NCBI RefSeq assembly: GCF_000317595.1
Contig: NZ_AEJC01000535.1
Coordinates: 1-54,357, forward strand
Source of the DNA: Streptomyces ipomoeae 91-03
Lineage (GTDB): Bacteria; Actinomycetota; Actinomycetes; Streptomycetales; Streptomycetaceae
DNA length: 54,357 nucleotides
Reading direction: 5' to 3'
Position numbers and translations under genes: made by a program. The notes under the pieces are model-generated. The model did no database searches, was not told the DNA's origin, and saw only the letters and a list, made by a program, of their open reading frames with translations. Of the stretch, positions 8,949 to 17,327 are shown in pieces. Positions within the stretch are counted from its first letter, which is position 1; each line of letters begins with the position of its first letter.

Positions 8949-9001
8949 GGCGCCCGGCGCCCGGCGCCCGGCGTCATCAGACGTCATCAGACGTCATCGG
9001 A
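8949..9001. repeat. Two adjacent short tandem repeats after ilvA
   Basis: GGCGCCC occurs three times in a row (8949-8969), followed by three copies of CGTCATCAGA with the last ending CGGA (8972-9001). They start right after the ilvA stop. The GC-rich block could form hairpins and help end ilvA transcription. Confidence 0.6.
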
Positions 9002-9063
9002 CCAGGTCAGAGCCCTGAGATCACCCGATCGAGGGGCACTGGCCCATTTCCATCGAGAGACGC

Positions 9064-9084
9064 GATACATCGCGATATCGTATC
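9064..9084. promoter_or_regulatory. Palindromic operator candidate upstream of the DrrAB exporter
   Basis: Arms GATAC and GTATC flank an AT/CG-alternating core holding the palindromes ATCGCGAT and CGATATCG. Such TCGCGATA-type sites are common targets of PadR- or TetR-like repressors upstream of actinobacterial efflux operons. It lies 100 bases before the ATG of the ATPase gene. No regulator gene is adjacent. Confidence 0.45.
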
Positions 9085-9184
9085 TCGTGTGTTCGCTCGC
9101 GGTGCGGCCCGTGCCGCCCCTCGGGTGGAGCGAAAGTGCGCATCCAAGCTTTGCGAAGGAACCCCAACGACGTGGAGAAATCAC

Positions 9185-10201
9185 ATGCCAGGCGCCATTT
9201 ATGCCGAAGGCCTGGTGAAGACCTTCGGTGACGTAAGGGCTCTGGACGGCGTCGACCTCGATGTCCCCGAGGGCACCGTCCTGGGTCTGCTCGGGCCGAA
9301 CGGCGCGGGCAAGACGACCACCGTCCGCTGTCTCACCACCCTGCTCCGGCCCGACCAGGGAAAGGCCGTGGTCGCGGGCATCGACGTCCTCAAGCACCCC
9401 GACGCCGTACGCCGCTCGGTGGGCCTCTCCGGCCAGTTCGCCGCGGTGGACGAATATCTGACGGGCCGTGAGAACTTACAGATGGTCGGCCGGCTTTACC
9501 AGATGCGGGCCAAGGACGCGAAGGCGCGCGCGGGCGAGCTGCTGGAGCAGTTCAATCTCGCCGACGCCGCCGACCGGCCCGCCAAGACCTACTCCGGCGG
9601 TATGCGCCGCCGGCTCGACCTGGCGGCGGCGCTGGTGGTCTCACCACCGGTGATGTTCATGGACGAGCCGACCACCGGCCTCGACCCCCGCAACCGCCAG
9701 CAACTGTGGGACGTGATCAAGCAGTTGGTCTCCGGCGGCACGACCCTGCTGCTGACCACCCAGTACCTCGAAGAGGCCGACAACCTCGCCCACGACATCG
9801 CCGTGGTCGACCACGGCCGCGTCATCGCCCGCGGCACCTCCGACCAGCTCAAGGCCCGTACGGGCGGCGAGCGCGTCGAGGTCGTCGTGCACGACCGCGA
9901 GCACATGGCGACCGCGGTGGAGGTGCTGACCGGCTTCGGCAAGAGTGAGACCACCGTCGAGGAGCACACCCGCAAGCTCACCGTGCCCGTGACCGGCGGC
10001 GCCAAGCTTCTCGCCGAGATCATCCGCGAGCTCGACACCCGCGGCATCGAGATCGACGACATCGGCCTGCGCCGACCCACCCTGGACGATGTGTTCCTCT
10101 CCCTGACAGGACGCATCGCCGAGGTGAAGGACGAAGCCGAGGAGAACGGCGACATGGCCGACGCCAAGGGGCGGGGACGCGGGAAGGAGGGGGCCAGGTG
10201 A
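9185..10201 (+). CDS. Daunorubicin-resistance (DrrA) type ABC transporter ATPase
   Basis: 338 residues from ATG 9185, with GGAG 7 bases upstream. Walker A GPNGAGKTT, signature YSGGMRRRLDLA and Walker B VMFMDEPTTGLDP are intact, and the C-terminal extension (about 235-330) is that of DrrA exporters. It powers efflux of a hydrophobic compound together with the permease encoded by the next gene, which starts in its stop codon (GTGA overlap). Leu98 is encoded by TTA (9476-9478), the codon read only by the bldA tRNA in Streptomyces, so translation may be developmentally timed. Substrate unknown. Confidence 0.88.
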   Translation: MPGAIYAEGLVKTFGDVRALDGVDLDVPEGTVLGLLGPNGAGKTTTVRCLTTLLRPDQGKAVVAGIDVLKHPDAVRRSVGLSGQFAAVDEYLTGRENLQMVGRLYQMRAKDAKARAGELLEQFNLADAADRPAKTYSGGMRRRLDLAAALVVSPPVMFMDEPTTGLDPRNRQQLWDVIKQLVSGGTTLLLTTQYLEEADNLAHDIAVVDHGRVIARGTSDQLKARTGGERVEVVVHDREHMATAVEVLTGFGKSETTVEEHTRKLTVPVTGGAKLLAEIIRELDTRGIEIDDIGLRRPTLDDVFLSLTGRIAEVKDEAEENGDMADAKGRGRGKEGAR

Positions 10202-11043
10202 GCATCGTCACCGACACCGGGCGGGTCGCACCGCCCGGCAATCCGATCATTCAGTCCATCCGGGACTCACTGGTCGTCGCCAAGAGAAACCTGATCCGCA
10301 TGTCCCGGATACCGGAGATGGTGATCTTCGGGATCATCCAACCCGTCATGTTCGTGGTGCTGTTCAGCTATGTGTTCGGCGGCTCCATGAACATCGACGG
10401 CACCACGGACTCCGGTGTCTACCGCGAGTTCCTGATGGCCGGCATCTTCGCGCAGACCGTCACCTTCGCCACCGCGGGCGCCGGAGCGGGCATCGCCGAC
10501 GACATGCACAAGGGGCTCATCGACCGCTTCCGGTCGCTGCCCATGGCACGCGGGGCCGTCCTGACCGGGCGCACCCTCGCGGACCTCGTCCAGACGGCGC
10601 TCACCCTCGCCGTCCTGGCCGTGGTCGCGCTGCTGGTCGGCTGGCGCACGCACACCAACATCGGCGAGGTGCTCGGCGCCTTCGGCCTGCTGCTCCTGCT
10701 CGGATACGCGTTCACCTGGGTCGGCGCGCTCATCGGCCTCTCCGTGCGCACCCCCGAGGCGGCCACGTCCGGCGGGCTGATCTGGCTCTTCCCGGTCACG
10801 TTCATCTCGAACGCGTTCGTGGACTCCAGCCGGATGACGCCCTGGCTGCGGCATGTCGCCGACTGGAACCCGTTCAGCGCCACCGTGCAGGCCTGCCGCG
10901 AGCTGTTCGGCAACCCCGGTGTGACGAACTCGGGCGCCTGGCCCATGGAGCACCCCGTGTGGGCCTCCTTGATCTACTCGGTCCTCATCATCGTCATATT
11001 CCGGACCCTGGCGGTACGGAAGTACCGCTCGGCCACGGCGTGA
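10198..11043 (+). CDS. DrrB-type ABC-2 transporter permease
   Basis: 281 residues with six predicted membrane segments (for example MVIFGIIQPVMFVVLFSYVFGG and the last, SLIYSVLIIVIFRTLAV). The motif around FRSLPMARGAVLTGRTLADL is that of DrrB/ABC-2 permeases. It overlaps the ATPase gene by 4 bases and forms the membrane half of the exporter. GTG start. The substrate cannot be told from sequence. Confidence 0.87.
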   Translation: MSIVTDTGRVAPPGNPIIQSIRDSLVVAKRNLIRMSRIPEMVIFGIIQPVMFVVLFSYVFGGSMNIDGTTDSGVYREFLMAGIFAQTVTFATAGAGAGIADDMHKGLIDRFRSLPMARGAVLTGRTLADLVQTALTLAVLAVVALLVGWRTHTNIGEVLGAFGLLLLLGYAFTWVGALIGLSVRTPEAATSGGLIWLFPVTFISNAFVDSSRMTPWLRHVADWNPFSATVQACRELFGNPGVTNSGAWPMEHPVWASLIYSVLIIVIFRTLAVRKYRSATA

Positions 11044-11097
11044 GCGGCGACGACATGAGCGACGGCATGAGCGGCGACCCCGCGCGAGTATGACGAC

Positions 11098-11125
11098 GCC
11101 CCCGGTGCCGAGGGGCGCCGGGGGC
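11098..11125. terminator. Bidirectional hairpin between exporter operon and greA
   Basis: GCCCCCGGTGCC, loop GAGG, GGCGCCGGGGGC: a 12-bp stem with one G-T pair, between two genes that converge. It can serve both strands. Confidence 0.7.
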
Positions 11126-11178
11126 TCGTGGGCGGGCGGAGACGGCGGCGCGGAAGCGCGGCCCTGCTCCGGTGCCAC

Positions 11179-11679
11179 TCAGCTCTGGTAGGGCTCGGCC
11201 TTGAGGATCCGCACCGAGGCGAGCTTGCCGTTCGGCAGCTCGTACTGGGCGTCCTCACCGACCTTCTTGCCGATCACGCCCGAACCGAGCGGGGACTGGG
11301 GCGAGTAGGTCTCGATGTCCGAGCTCGCGTACTCGCGGGAGGCCAGCAGGAAGGTCAGGGTGTCGTCTTCGTCACCGTCGAAGGCGATCGTCACGACCAT
11401 GCCGGGCGCAACGGCTCCGTCCGCTGACGCGGGCGCCTCACCGACCTTGGCGTTCTCCAGGAGCTGGGTCAGCTGGCGCACACGGAGCTCCTGCTTGCCC
11501 TGCTCTTCCTTGGCCGCGTGGTACCCGCCGTTCTCACGCAGGTCGCCCTCCTCGCGCGCGGCCGCGATCTTGGCGGCGATCTCCGTGCGCGCAGGACCAG
11601 ACAGGTACTCCAGCTCGGCCTTGAGCTGGTTGTACGCCTCCTGGGTCAGCCAGGTGACGTTCTCGCTGGTCTGGGTCAC
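11179..11679 (-). CDS. greA: Transcription elongation factor GreA
   Basis: 166 residues from GTG 11679 (VTQTSENVTW), with GAGGAG 6 bases upstream. GreA enters the RNA polymerase secondary channel and stimulates cleavage of backtracked RNA. The coiled-coil tip EEGDLRENGGYHAAKEEQ keeps the acidic Asp and Glu needed for cleavage. The C-terminal FKBP-like part ends GSGVIGKKVGEDAQYELPNG. Length is a little above E. coli GreA (158), as is usual for actinobacteria. Confidence 0.93.
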   Translation of the reverse strand: MTQTSENVTWLTQEAYNQLKAELEYLSGPARTEIAAKIAAAREEGDLRENGGYHAAKEEQGKQELRVRQLTQLLENAKVGEAPASADGAVAPGMVVTIAFDGDEDDTLTFLLASREYASSDIETYSPQSPLGSGVIGKKVGEDAQYELPNGKLASVRILKAEPYQS

Positions 11680-11889
11680 AGGTGCTCCTCGTAGGTACTG
11701 GGAATACAAAGCATCGCCCTACCCAGAAGATTGTTCCTTCACGAGTGGGCGAAACCACGAGCCTAACAATTCAGTGGCGGAAGGGGGAGGACATAAACCA
11801 CAACCATTACGTCAACGCAGGTCAGCGCAGTGCGTCGGCGAGTGACGTTCGTCAATCCGGCGGGTGCGGCGACGGCGGCGGCGGTCGGG

Positions 11890-12288
11890 TCAGCCGGCGT
11901 GGCAGCTGACGAGTTCGGCGGTGGTGCCGCGGGACGTCGTATGGAGGGTGACGACTTCGTCGATGTCGGTGGTGTCGGCGGCGAAGTGGAAGTCGGCGCG
12001 GCCGACCTCGGCGCCGTCCTCGGCCTGGGAGCGCACGGTGCAGTAACCCTTGACGCCGGCGTCCTTGTCCCCCCTGAGGTGCACCTTCACCGAGGTGGCC
12101 GAGGCCTCGAAGGTGTACACCTCGACGCTGATCCTGTTGCCGACGACGTAGTGGTACGCGAACCAGCCGATGAGGACGAGCAGGGCCGCGCCCAGGACGG
12201 CGCCGATGACCTTGAGCTTGCGGTCGGCGCGCTCGTCCGAGGAGCGGCCATAGCGCCCCTCGGGCAGCCGAGTGCTCGCCGTACTCAT
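11890..12288 (-). CDS. DUF4307 family membrane protein
   Basis: 132 residues: a basic, polar N-terminus (about 1-25), one membrane segment (28-48), then an extracytoplasmic beta-rich domain with two cysteines (YCTVRSQ and VSCHAG) that may pair. This layout and sequence fit the actinobacterial DUF4307 family, which usually sits between greA and mca as here. GAGAGGA precedes the ATG by 5 bases. Function is not known; conserved placement suggests an envelope or thiol-stress link. Confidence 0.8.
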   Translation of the reverse strand: MSTASTRLPEGRYGRSSDERADRKLKVIGAVLGAALLVLIGWFAYHYVVGNRISVEVYTFEASATSVKVHLRGDKDAGVKGYCTVRSQAEDGAEVGRADFHFAADTTDIDEVVTLHTTSRGTTAELVSCHAG

Positions 12289-12516
12289 GATCGTCCTCTC
12301 GGAAAAGGGCCTGGGGCGCGGGTCCCGTAAGGGTGTCCAGGGTCCGGACCGGAAATATTCCGCCCCCCGATTCGGTCACTATAGAAGCCTCCCGCCCACC
12401 GCCTGACGGCCGCCCCGCACGGGTGTCCGCGAGGGACGGCAGTATTGACTCACCGGACAGCGCCGGGCCGAGTCACCGAAGTTCAGGCCGGGCGCCGACT
12501 TACGAGGGAATGAGTC

Positions 12517-13389
12517 TTGACTGACCAGCTGCGACTGATGGCCGTGCACGCGCACCCCGACGACGAGTCGAGCAAGGGTGCGGCCACCATGGCGAAGTAT
12601 GTGTCCGAGGGGGTGGACGTGCTGGTCGTGACCTGCACGGGCGGGGAGCGCGGCTCCATCCTCAATCCGAAGCTCCAGGGCGACAAGTACATCGAGGAGC
12701 ACATTCACGAGGTGCGCAAGAAGGAGATGGACGAGGCCCGCGAGATCCTCGGCGTCGAGCAGGAGTGGCTCGGCTTCGTCGACTCCGGCCTCCCGGAGGG
12801 CGATCCCCTCCCGCCCCTCCCCGAGGGCTGCTTCGCCCTGGAGGACGTCGACAAGGCGGCCGGTGAGCTGGTCAGGAAGATCCGCTCGTTCCGCCCCCAG
12901 GTGATCACCACCTACGACGAGAACGGCGGCTACCCGCACCCCGACCACATCATGACCCACAAGATCTCGATGGTGGCGTTCGACGGAGCGGCGGACACCG
13001 AGAAGTACCCGGAGGCGGAGTACGGCCCGGCCTTCCAGCCGCAGAAGCTGTACTACAACCAGGGCTTCAACCGCCCCCGCACCGAGGCGCTGCACAACGC
13101 GATGATCGAGCGCGGGCTGGAATCGCCGTACGGGGACTGGCTCAAGCGCTGGGACGAGTTCGAGCGCAAGGAGCGCACCCTCACCACGCACATCCCGTGC
13201 GCCGACTTCTACGAGATCCGTGACAAGGCGCTGATCGCGCACGCCACGCAGATCGACCCCGACGGCGGCTGGTTCCGGGTTCCGATGGAGCTCCAGAAGG
13301 AGGTCTGGCCGACCGAGGAGTACGAGCTGGCGAAGTCGCTCGTGGACACCTCCCTCCCCGAGGACGACCTCTTTGCGGGCATCCGTTAG
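12517..13389 (+). CDS. mca: Mycothiol S-conjugate amidase
   Basis: 290 residues, start TTG 12517 chosen because GAGGGA lies 7 bases upstream and the next ATG (12538) would cut into the first strand. Mca hydrolyses mycothiol conjugates to glucosaminyl-inositol and a mercapturic acid that is exported, detoxifying electrophiles. The LmbE/PIG-L zinc motif AHPDDE is at residues 11-16, and GGYPHPDHIMTH supplies the later zinc histidine. Length and the WLKRWDEFERKERTLTTHI region fit Mca better than the deacetylase MshB. Confidence 0.92.
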   Translation: MTDQLRLMAVHAHPDDESSKGAATMAKYVSEGVDVLVVTCTGGERGSILNPKLQGDKYIEEHIHEVRKKEMDEAREILGVEQEWLGFVDSGLPEGDPLPPLPEGCFALEDVDKAAGELVRKIRSFRPQVITTYDENGGYPHPDHIMTHKISMVAFDGAADTEKYPEAEYGPAFQPQKLYYNQGFNRPRTEALHNAMIERGLESPYGDWLKRWDEFERKERTLTTHIPCADFYEIRDKALIAHATQIDPDGGWFRVPMELQKEVWPTEEYELAKSLVDTSLPEDDLFAGIR

Positions 13390-13401
13390 CCCTGGGGGAC
13401 A

Positions 13402-13662
13402 ATGCGAGGCATGAGCGTAAGCCTGGCAGTCACCACACACCTCGTCCCTCTCGCCAAGGAGCTGGACAAGGACAAGGTCACCCCCGGCGTCCTCGGCTTC
13501 ATCGTCTTCGCGGTGATGGCCCTGGCCGTCTGGGGCCTGATGAAGTCGATGACCAAGCACATGGGCAAGGTCGACTTCAAGGAGACGCCGGAGGAGGAAT
13601 CCGGCGTCTCCGCCGCCGACACCTCCGGCGCGGGCGGGAAGGCGACGCCCGCGAAGGGGTGA
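13402..13662 (+). CDS. Small single-pass membrane protein after mca
   Basis: Up to 86 residues (83 if ATG 13411 is used). One membrane segment (about 30-50, GVLGFIVFAVMALAVWGLM), then a charged, Ala/Thr-rich tail. It starts 12 bases after mca on the same strand and so is probably cotranscribed. Related small proteins follow mca in many Streptomyces. No function is known. Confidence 0.75.
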   Translation: MRGMSVSLAVTTHLVPLAKELDKDKVTPGVLGFIVFAVMALAVWGLMKSMTKHMGKVDFKETPEEESGVSAADTSGAGGKATPAKG

Positions 13663-13743
13663 GCGCCGACAGCGATGGCTTGACGGCATGAATACGAGGA
13701 CTGACGTACGGGCGGCTGGGGCTCGCCTTCGGAGAACCACTCC

Positions 13744-16700
13744 TCACCTCTGCTGAGCCGTCACCGGTACCCCCATCACCTCCCGGGCGTGGCGGTTGGG
13801 GACCATGCCGAGGGTCCAGCCTCGCCAGCCGCCCTCCAGGTTCACGCCGCGCTCCAGCAGCAGCTGGTACGCCTCCACGTACTCGTCGAGCTTTTCGTCG
13901 CGCAAGGGGTGGGAGGTACGCGCGAGCTGGGCCAGTTCCTCCTGGGCCACGGCCGTGCCGATCTCCACGCCGCCCGGGGCCGCGTAGGGGAGCATGGTGC
14001 AGCGCAGGAAGCGGGCCCAGTCCTCGCCTCTGCGGTCGCCGTAGGACGTGAACAGGTGGGCCGCCTCGTCGCAGAGGGCCAGGGCCTGCGGGGTGCGGTT
14101 GTTGCCGGCGTCCACGACGGCCAGCTCCAGGCAGGTCCACGCCTCGCCGTGGGCGACGCCGATGCGTTGGAAGTCGGCTCGGGCGTCGACCAGCAGTTGG
14201 CGGGCGAAGCCGGAGTTCCGCAAGGAGCCCGTCTGGACCGCCCGCTGGTCGCGGGTCACCCGGGCCGAGTGATGGCGGGCGCAGGCCAGACCGTAGACGT
14301 CGCGCATACGGGAGAACATCGTGCGGGAGCGTTCCAGTTCCCGCACCGCCTGGTCCAGGTTGCCCGTTTCCTCCAGGGCCTGGCCCAGGTAGTAGCCGGT
14401 CCAGGCCTCGCCGCGGGCGTCCTCGTTGTCGCGGTGCTGGGAGAGGGCCTGACGGAGGCCGTCGATGGCGGTGGAGGGGTCGCCGGCGACGATACGGGCG
14501 CGGGCCAGCTGGGTCATGCTCCAGGCCTGGCCACGAGGGTCGCGGGTACGGCCGAACAGGTCCGACGCCGTGCGCAGTTCGGTCTCGGCGCCGGGGACGT
14601 CGCCCATGCGGAGCAGGAGCTGGCCGAGCTGGAAGTGGGCCCAGGCCTCGCCGTGCAGGGAGTCCTGCTGGCGGTGGATGACCAGGGCACGGTTCAGCAG
14701 GTCCAGCGCGTCGGCCAGGTGGGAGCGGTCGCGCTCCACTGCCGCCAGGGCGTGCATCGTCCAGGCGCGGTCCGCCGCCAGCTGGGGCACCGACTGCATG
14801 TGCAGGGCCTCGATGAGCTTGTCCGCCGCCTCGGTGAGGTTGCCCTGGTGGTGGAGGGTGATGCCCAGGGAGCACAGGGCCCGGGCGGCGCCCGCGTCGT
14901 GGTTCGTCTCCATGTAGAGGTCGACCACCGACGACAGTGTCGTACGGGCCTTGTCCAGCTCACCCAGCTGACGGGCCGCGATCCCCGTACGCCACTGGAC
15001 CGAACGCGTGAGCAGGCCCTGGTCCACCGACTGGGCCAGCTCACTCAGCTCACCGAGGCGGTAGAGGTCGCCGCGCAGCAGGCAGTAGTCGCACAGGGCG
15101 CCCAGCAGGCTCAGGACGGCCGCCTGGTTCACGCCCTCCGCGTGCCGGAGCGTGGAGGTGATGAAGCTCGTCTCGTCGTCCAGCCAGCGCAGCGCCTCGT
15201 CCAGGGACACGAAGCCGTGCGAGCCAAAGCGGTCCGAGCGGGTCGACATGTTGCCGTCGACCAGGCGGAGCACCGAGTCGGCGAGATCGGCGTATGTGAC
15301 GATCAGGCGCTCCTGCGCGGACGTACGCTCGCTCGGCTCCTCCTCGTCCAGGAGGCGGGCCTGGGCGAAGGCGCGGACGAGGTCGTGCAGCCGGTAGCGG
15401 TTGCCGTGGACATGGTCGATCAGGCCCGCGCGGGCGAGCGCGGTGAGGTGGCGGGTCGCCTCCGTCTCGTCCGTGGCCAGGAGGGAGGCGGCGGCTGCCG
15501 CGCCCAGGGAGGCCCGGCCCGCCAGTGCCAGGCGGCGCAGCAGTCGGCGGGAGGGTTCCGACTGGTCGGTGTAGCGCAGCCACAGGGCCCGCTCGATCGG
15601 TTCGACCGGGCCGTACGCGCTGAGATCCGCCGCGAGTCGGTGGGGTGTGCGCGGGCCCAGGGACGAGCCGGCGATGCGCAGCGCGAGGGGGAGACCGCCG
15701 CACAACTGCCGGATCCGGGCGACGGATTCGGCGTCGTTCGAGGCCGAGGGGTCCTTCGCCGCCATGGTCAGCAGTTCCTGGGTGCCCTCGCCGTCGAGCG
15801 CGTCGACGGGTAGCTGGTGCACCCAGGCGGGCAGGTCGGCGGGCAGGGCGAGGGGGCCCCGGGCGGTGACCAGGACGAGGCTGTCGGAGCGTTCGGGGAC
15901 GAGGGCCCGGACCTGCTCGGGGTCGGAGGCGTCGTCCAGGACGATCGTGACCGGCAGGGCCGTCAGATGCTGGTGGTACAGCTCGCTCAGCCGTTTGACC
16001 TGCTGGTCCTGGGAGGTGCGCTCACGGAAGAGGAGCTGGTCGCGGGGCGCGCCGAGACGGTTCAGCAGATGCATCAGCGCGTCGCGGGTCGACAGCGGGG
16101 TCTCGCCCGGGCTGTCGGCGCGCAGGTCGACGACACAGGCGCCGCGGAAGTAGTCCCGCAGGTCGTGGGTGGCGCGTACGGCGAGGGCGGTGCGGCCGGA
16201 GCCGGGGGCGCCGTGCAGGACGACGACCGTCGGCCGGGTCTCCGTCTCCGCGCGGGCCGCCTGCACCCACTGGCGGATCTTCGCCATCTCCGAGCGCCGG
16301 TCCGCGAAACGGTCGTCCGTCTCCGGGAGTTGGGTGAACGACTGCTCCAGCACGTTGCGCCGGCGGGCCGCCGCGCTCTTGTCGGCGCCGCGCAGCCGGG
16401 GCGCCGTCTTCTTCGGCGTCGAGGCGGCCAGTACGCGCTGCTGGTCCAGGAACGGGCGGATCCCGCGCACCTCCAGCGCCGTCAGCCACTGCAACCGCAG
16501 CTGTTCCGGCCCGCCGGGCTGGCTCAGGGCGCCCGCGTGGTGGTGGGCCGCGGGGAGGTGCGAGGCCGTCACCTTCAGCACCGTCGCCACGGCACTGGCG
16601 ACGCCCACGATCACGCCCGTACTCACGGCCGTGCCGGGGTCCACGCCGAACGACAGGTCCGCGACGACCGCCGTGCCGGCCGCGACCGCCGCGACCAGCA

Positions 16701-16944
16701 GGGGAGTGCCGGCGCCCTCCCTCGCGTACCGCTGCGCGAAAGTCAGACGGCCCGCCTCCGACTCGTCCAGTGCGCGGGTGTACGCCTCGTACTCCTCCGC
16801 CGCGTTCTGCGCCATCGTGTCCAGCGCCGCGCGCGCCCTGCCCAGCAGGACCACGCCGTCGACACGGCCGCCCGACCTGCGGACCTCCTCCTCTACCGCC
16901 CGGATCAACACCCGTTCGGCGTCCCCCCGGTGGCTGTCCCGCAT
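13744..16944 (-). CDS. Large STAND (NB-ARC) ATPase with TPR repeats, AfsR-like without the DNA-binding head
   Basis: 1066 residues from ATG 16944 (MRDSHRGD), with GGGGGA 7 bases upstream; a longer open frame runs into an intergenic repeat and is not believable. Two membrane segments lie at about 80-97 and 105-124. The NB-ARC domain starts near 240: P-loop GAPGSGRTALA (245-255), Walker B PVTIVLDDA, sensor LVLVTARG, then GGLPLALRIAGSSL. The C-terminal half (about 600-1040) is helical TPR. STAND proteins are signal-triggered switches. Here the usual P-loop Lys is Arg251, which may weaken ATP binding. It lacks the OmpR-type DNA-binding domain of AfsR, so it more likely signals by protein contact. 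Confidence 0.85.
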   Translation of the reverse strand: MRDSHRGDAERVLIRAVEEEVRRSGGRVDGVVLLGRARAALDTMAQNAAEEYEAYTRALDESEAGRLTFAQRYAREGAGTPLLVAAVAAGTAVVADLSFGVDPGTAVSTGVIVGVASAVATVLKVTASHLPAAHHHAGALSQPGGPEQLRLQWLTALEVRGIRPFLDQQRVLAASTPKKTAPRLRGADKSAAARRRNVLEQSFTQLPETDDRFADRRSEMAKIRQWVQAARAETETRPTVVVLHGAPGSGRTALAVRATHDLRDYFRGACVVDLRADSPGETPLSTRDALMHLLNRLGAPRDQLLFRERTSQDQQVKRLSELYHQHLTALPVTIVLDDASDPEQVRALVPERSDSLVLVTARGPLALPADLPAWVHQLPVDALDGEGTQELLTMAAKDPSASNDAESVARIRQLCGGLPLALRIAGSSLGPRTPHRLAADLSAYGPVEPIERALWLRYTDQSEPSRRLLRRLALAGRASLGAAAAASLLATDETEATRHLTALARAGLIDHVHGNRYRLHDLVRAFAQARLLDEEEPSERTSAQERLIVTYADLADSVLRLVDGNMSTRSDRFGSHGFVSLDEALRWLDDETSFITSTLRHAEGVNQAAVLSLLGALCDYCLLRGDLYRLGELSELAQSVDQGLLTRSVQWRTGIAARQLGELDKARTTLSSVVDLYMETNHDAGAARALCSLGITLHHQGNLTEAADKLIEALHMQSVPQLAADRAWTMHALAAVERDRSHLADALDLLNRALVIHRQQDSLHGEAWAHFQLGQLLLRMGDVPGAETELRTASDLFGRTRDPRGQAWSMTQLARARIVAGDPSTAIDGLRQALSQHRDNEDARGEAWTGYYLGQALEETGNLDQAVRELERSRTMFSRMRDVYGLACARHHSARVTRDQRAVQTGSLRNSGFARQLLVDARADFQRIGVAHGEAWTCLELAVVDAGNNRTPQALALCDEAAHLFTSYGDRRGEDWARFLRCTMLPYAAPGGVEIGTAVAQEELAQLARTSHPLRDEKLDEYVEAYQLLLERGVNLEGGWRGWTLGMVPNRHAREVMGVPVTAQQR

Positions 16945-17119
16945 CACAACGTCCCCCTTCGCCGTAACGGTTGCCTCTGCCAGTGTGAGCCGATCGGGGC
17001 GCACTGGCGAGAGGGCGTGCGCCCTGCCGGGAGGGCCTGGGGCTGTACTGGGCCGGGGTTTTTGCGCTGGGCCGGTACCCACTGGGCCGGTGGTCGCGGC
17101 CAGTCGTCGTGGGTGACTG

Positions 17120-17285
17120 AGGTTGTCGGCCGACTGCTGCTTCGTCGTGGCTGGTCGCTCCCCCACTCTCGGCTTCTCCCCCACTCTCGACTTCGCTCGA
17201 GCGGGAGGGACCCCCATGAGCGGGGGGACCCCCATCGCGGCGGAGCCGCATATGTGACAGTCCCGCGCCCCTTCGGGGCGTTCGT
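17120..17285. repeat. Dispersed intergenic repeat, copy B (inverted, internally duplicated)
   Basis: On the minus strand this copy reads, in order, CCCCGAAGGGG, ACATATGCGGCTCCGCCGCG, then GGGGGTCCCCCCGCTC and GAGCGAAG(T)CGAGAGTGGGG, and ends CGACCAGCCAC, as copy A does. The GGGGGTCCC and CGAGAGTGGGGGAG blocks occur twice. It lies in the 383-base gap between the divergent STAND and DUF255 genes. The rest of the gap (16945-17120) is the leader of the STAND gene with nothing else recognisable. Confidence 0.7.
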
Positions 17286-17327
17286 GCTGTCCGGCGATTA
17301 CACGGGTACTCGGGAATGATGGAACCC

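Noticed and set aside
16945..17235. N-terminal extension of the STAND protein by nearly 100 residues
   Set aside because: The extension is translated from repeat copy B and C-rich leader DNA; a good ribosome site precedes ATG 16944.
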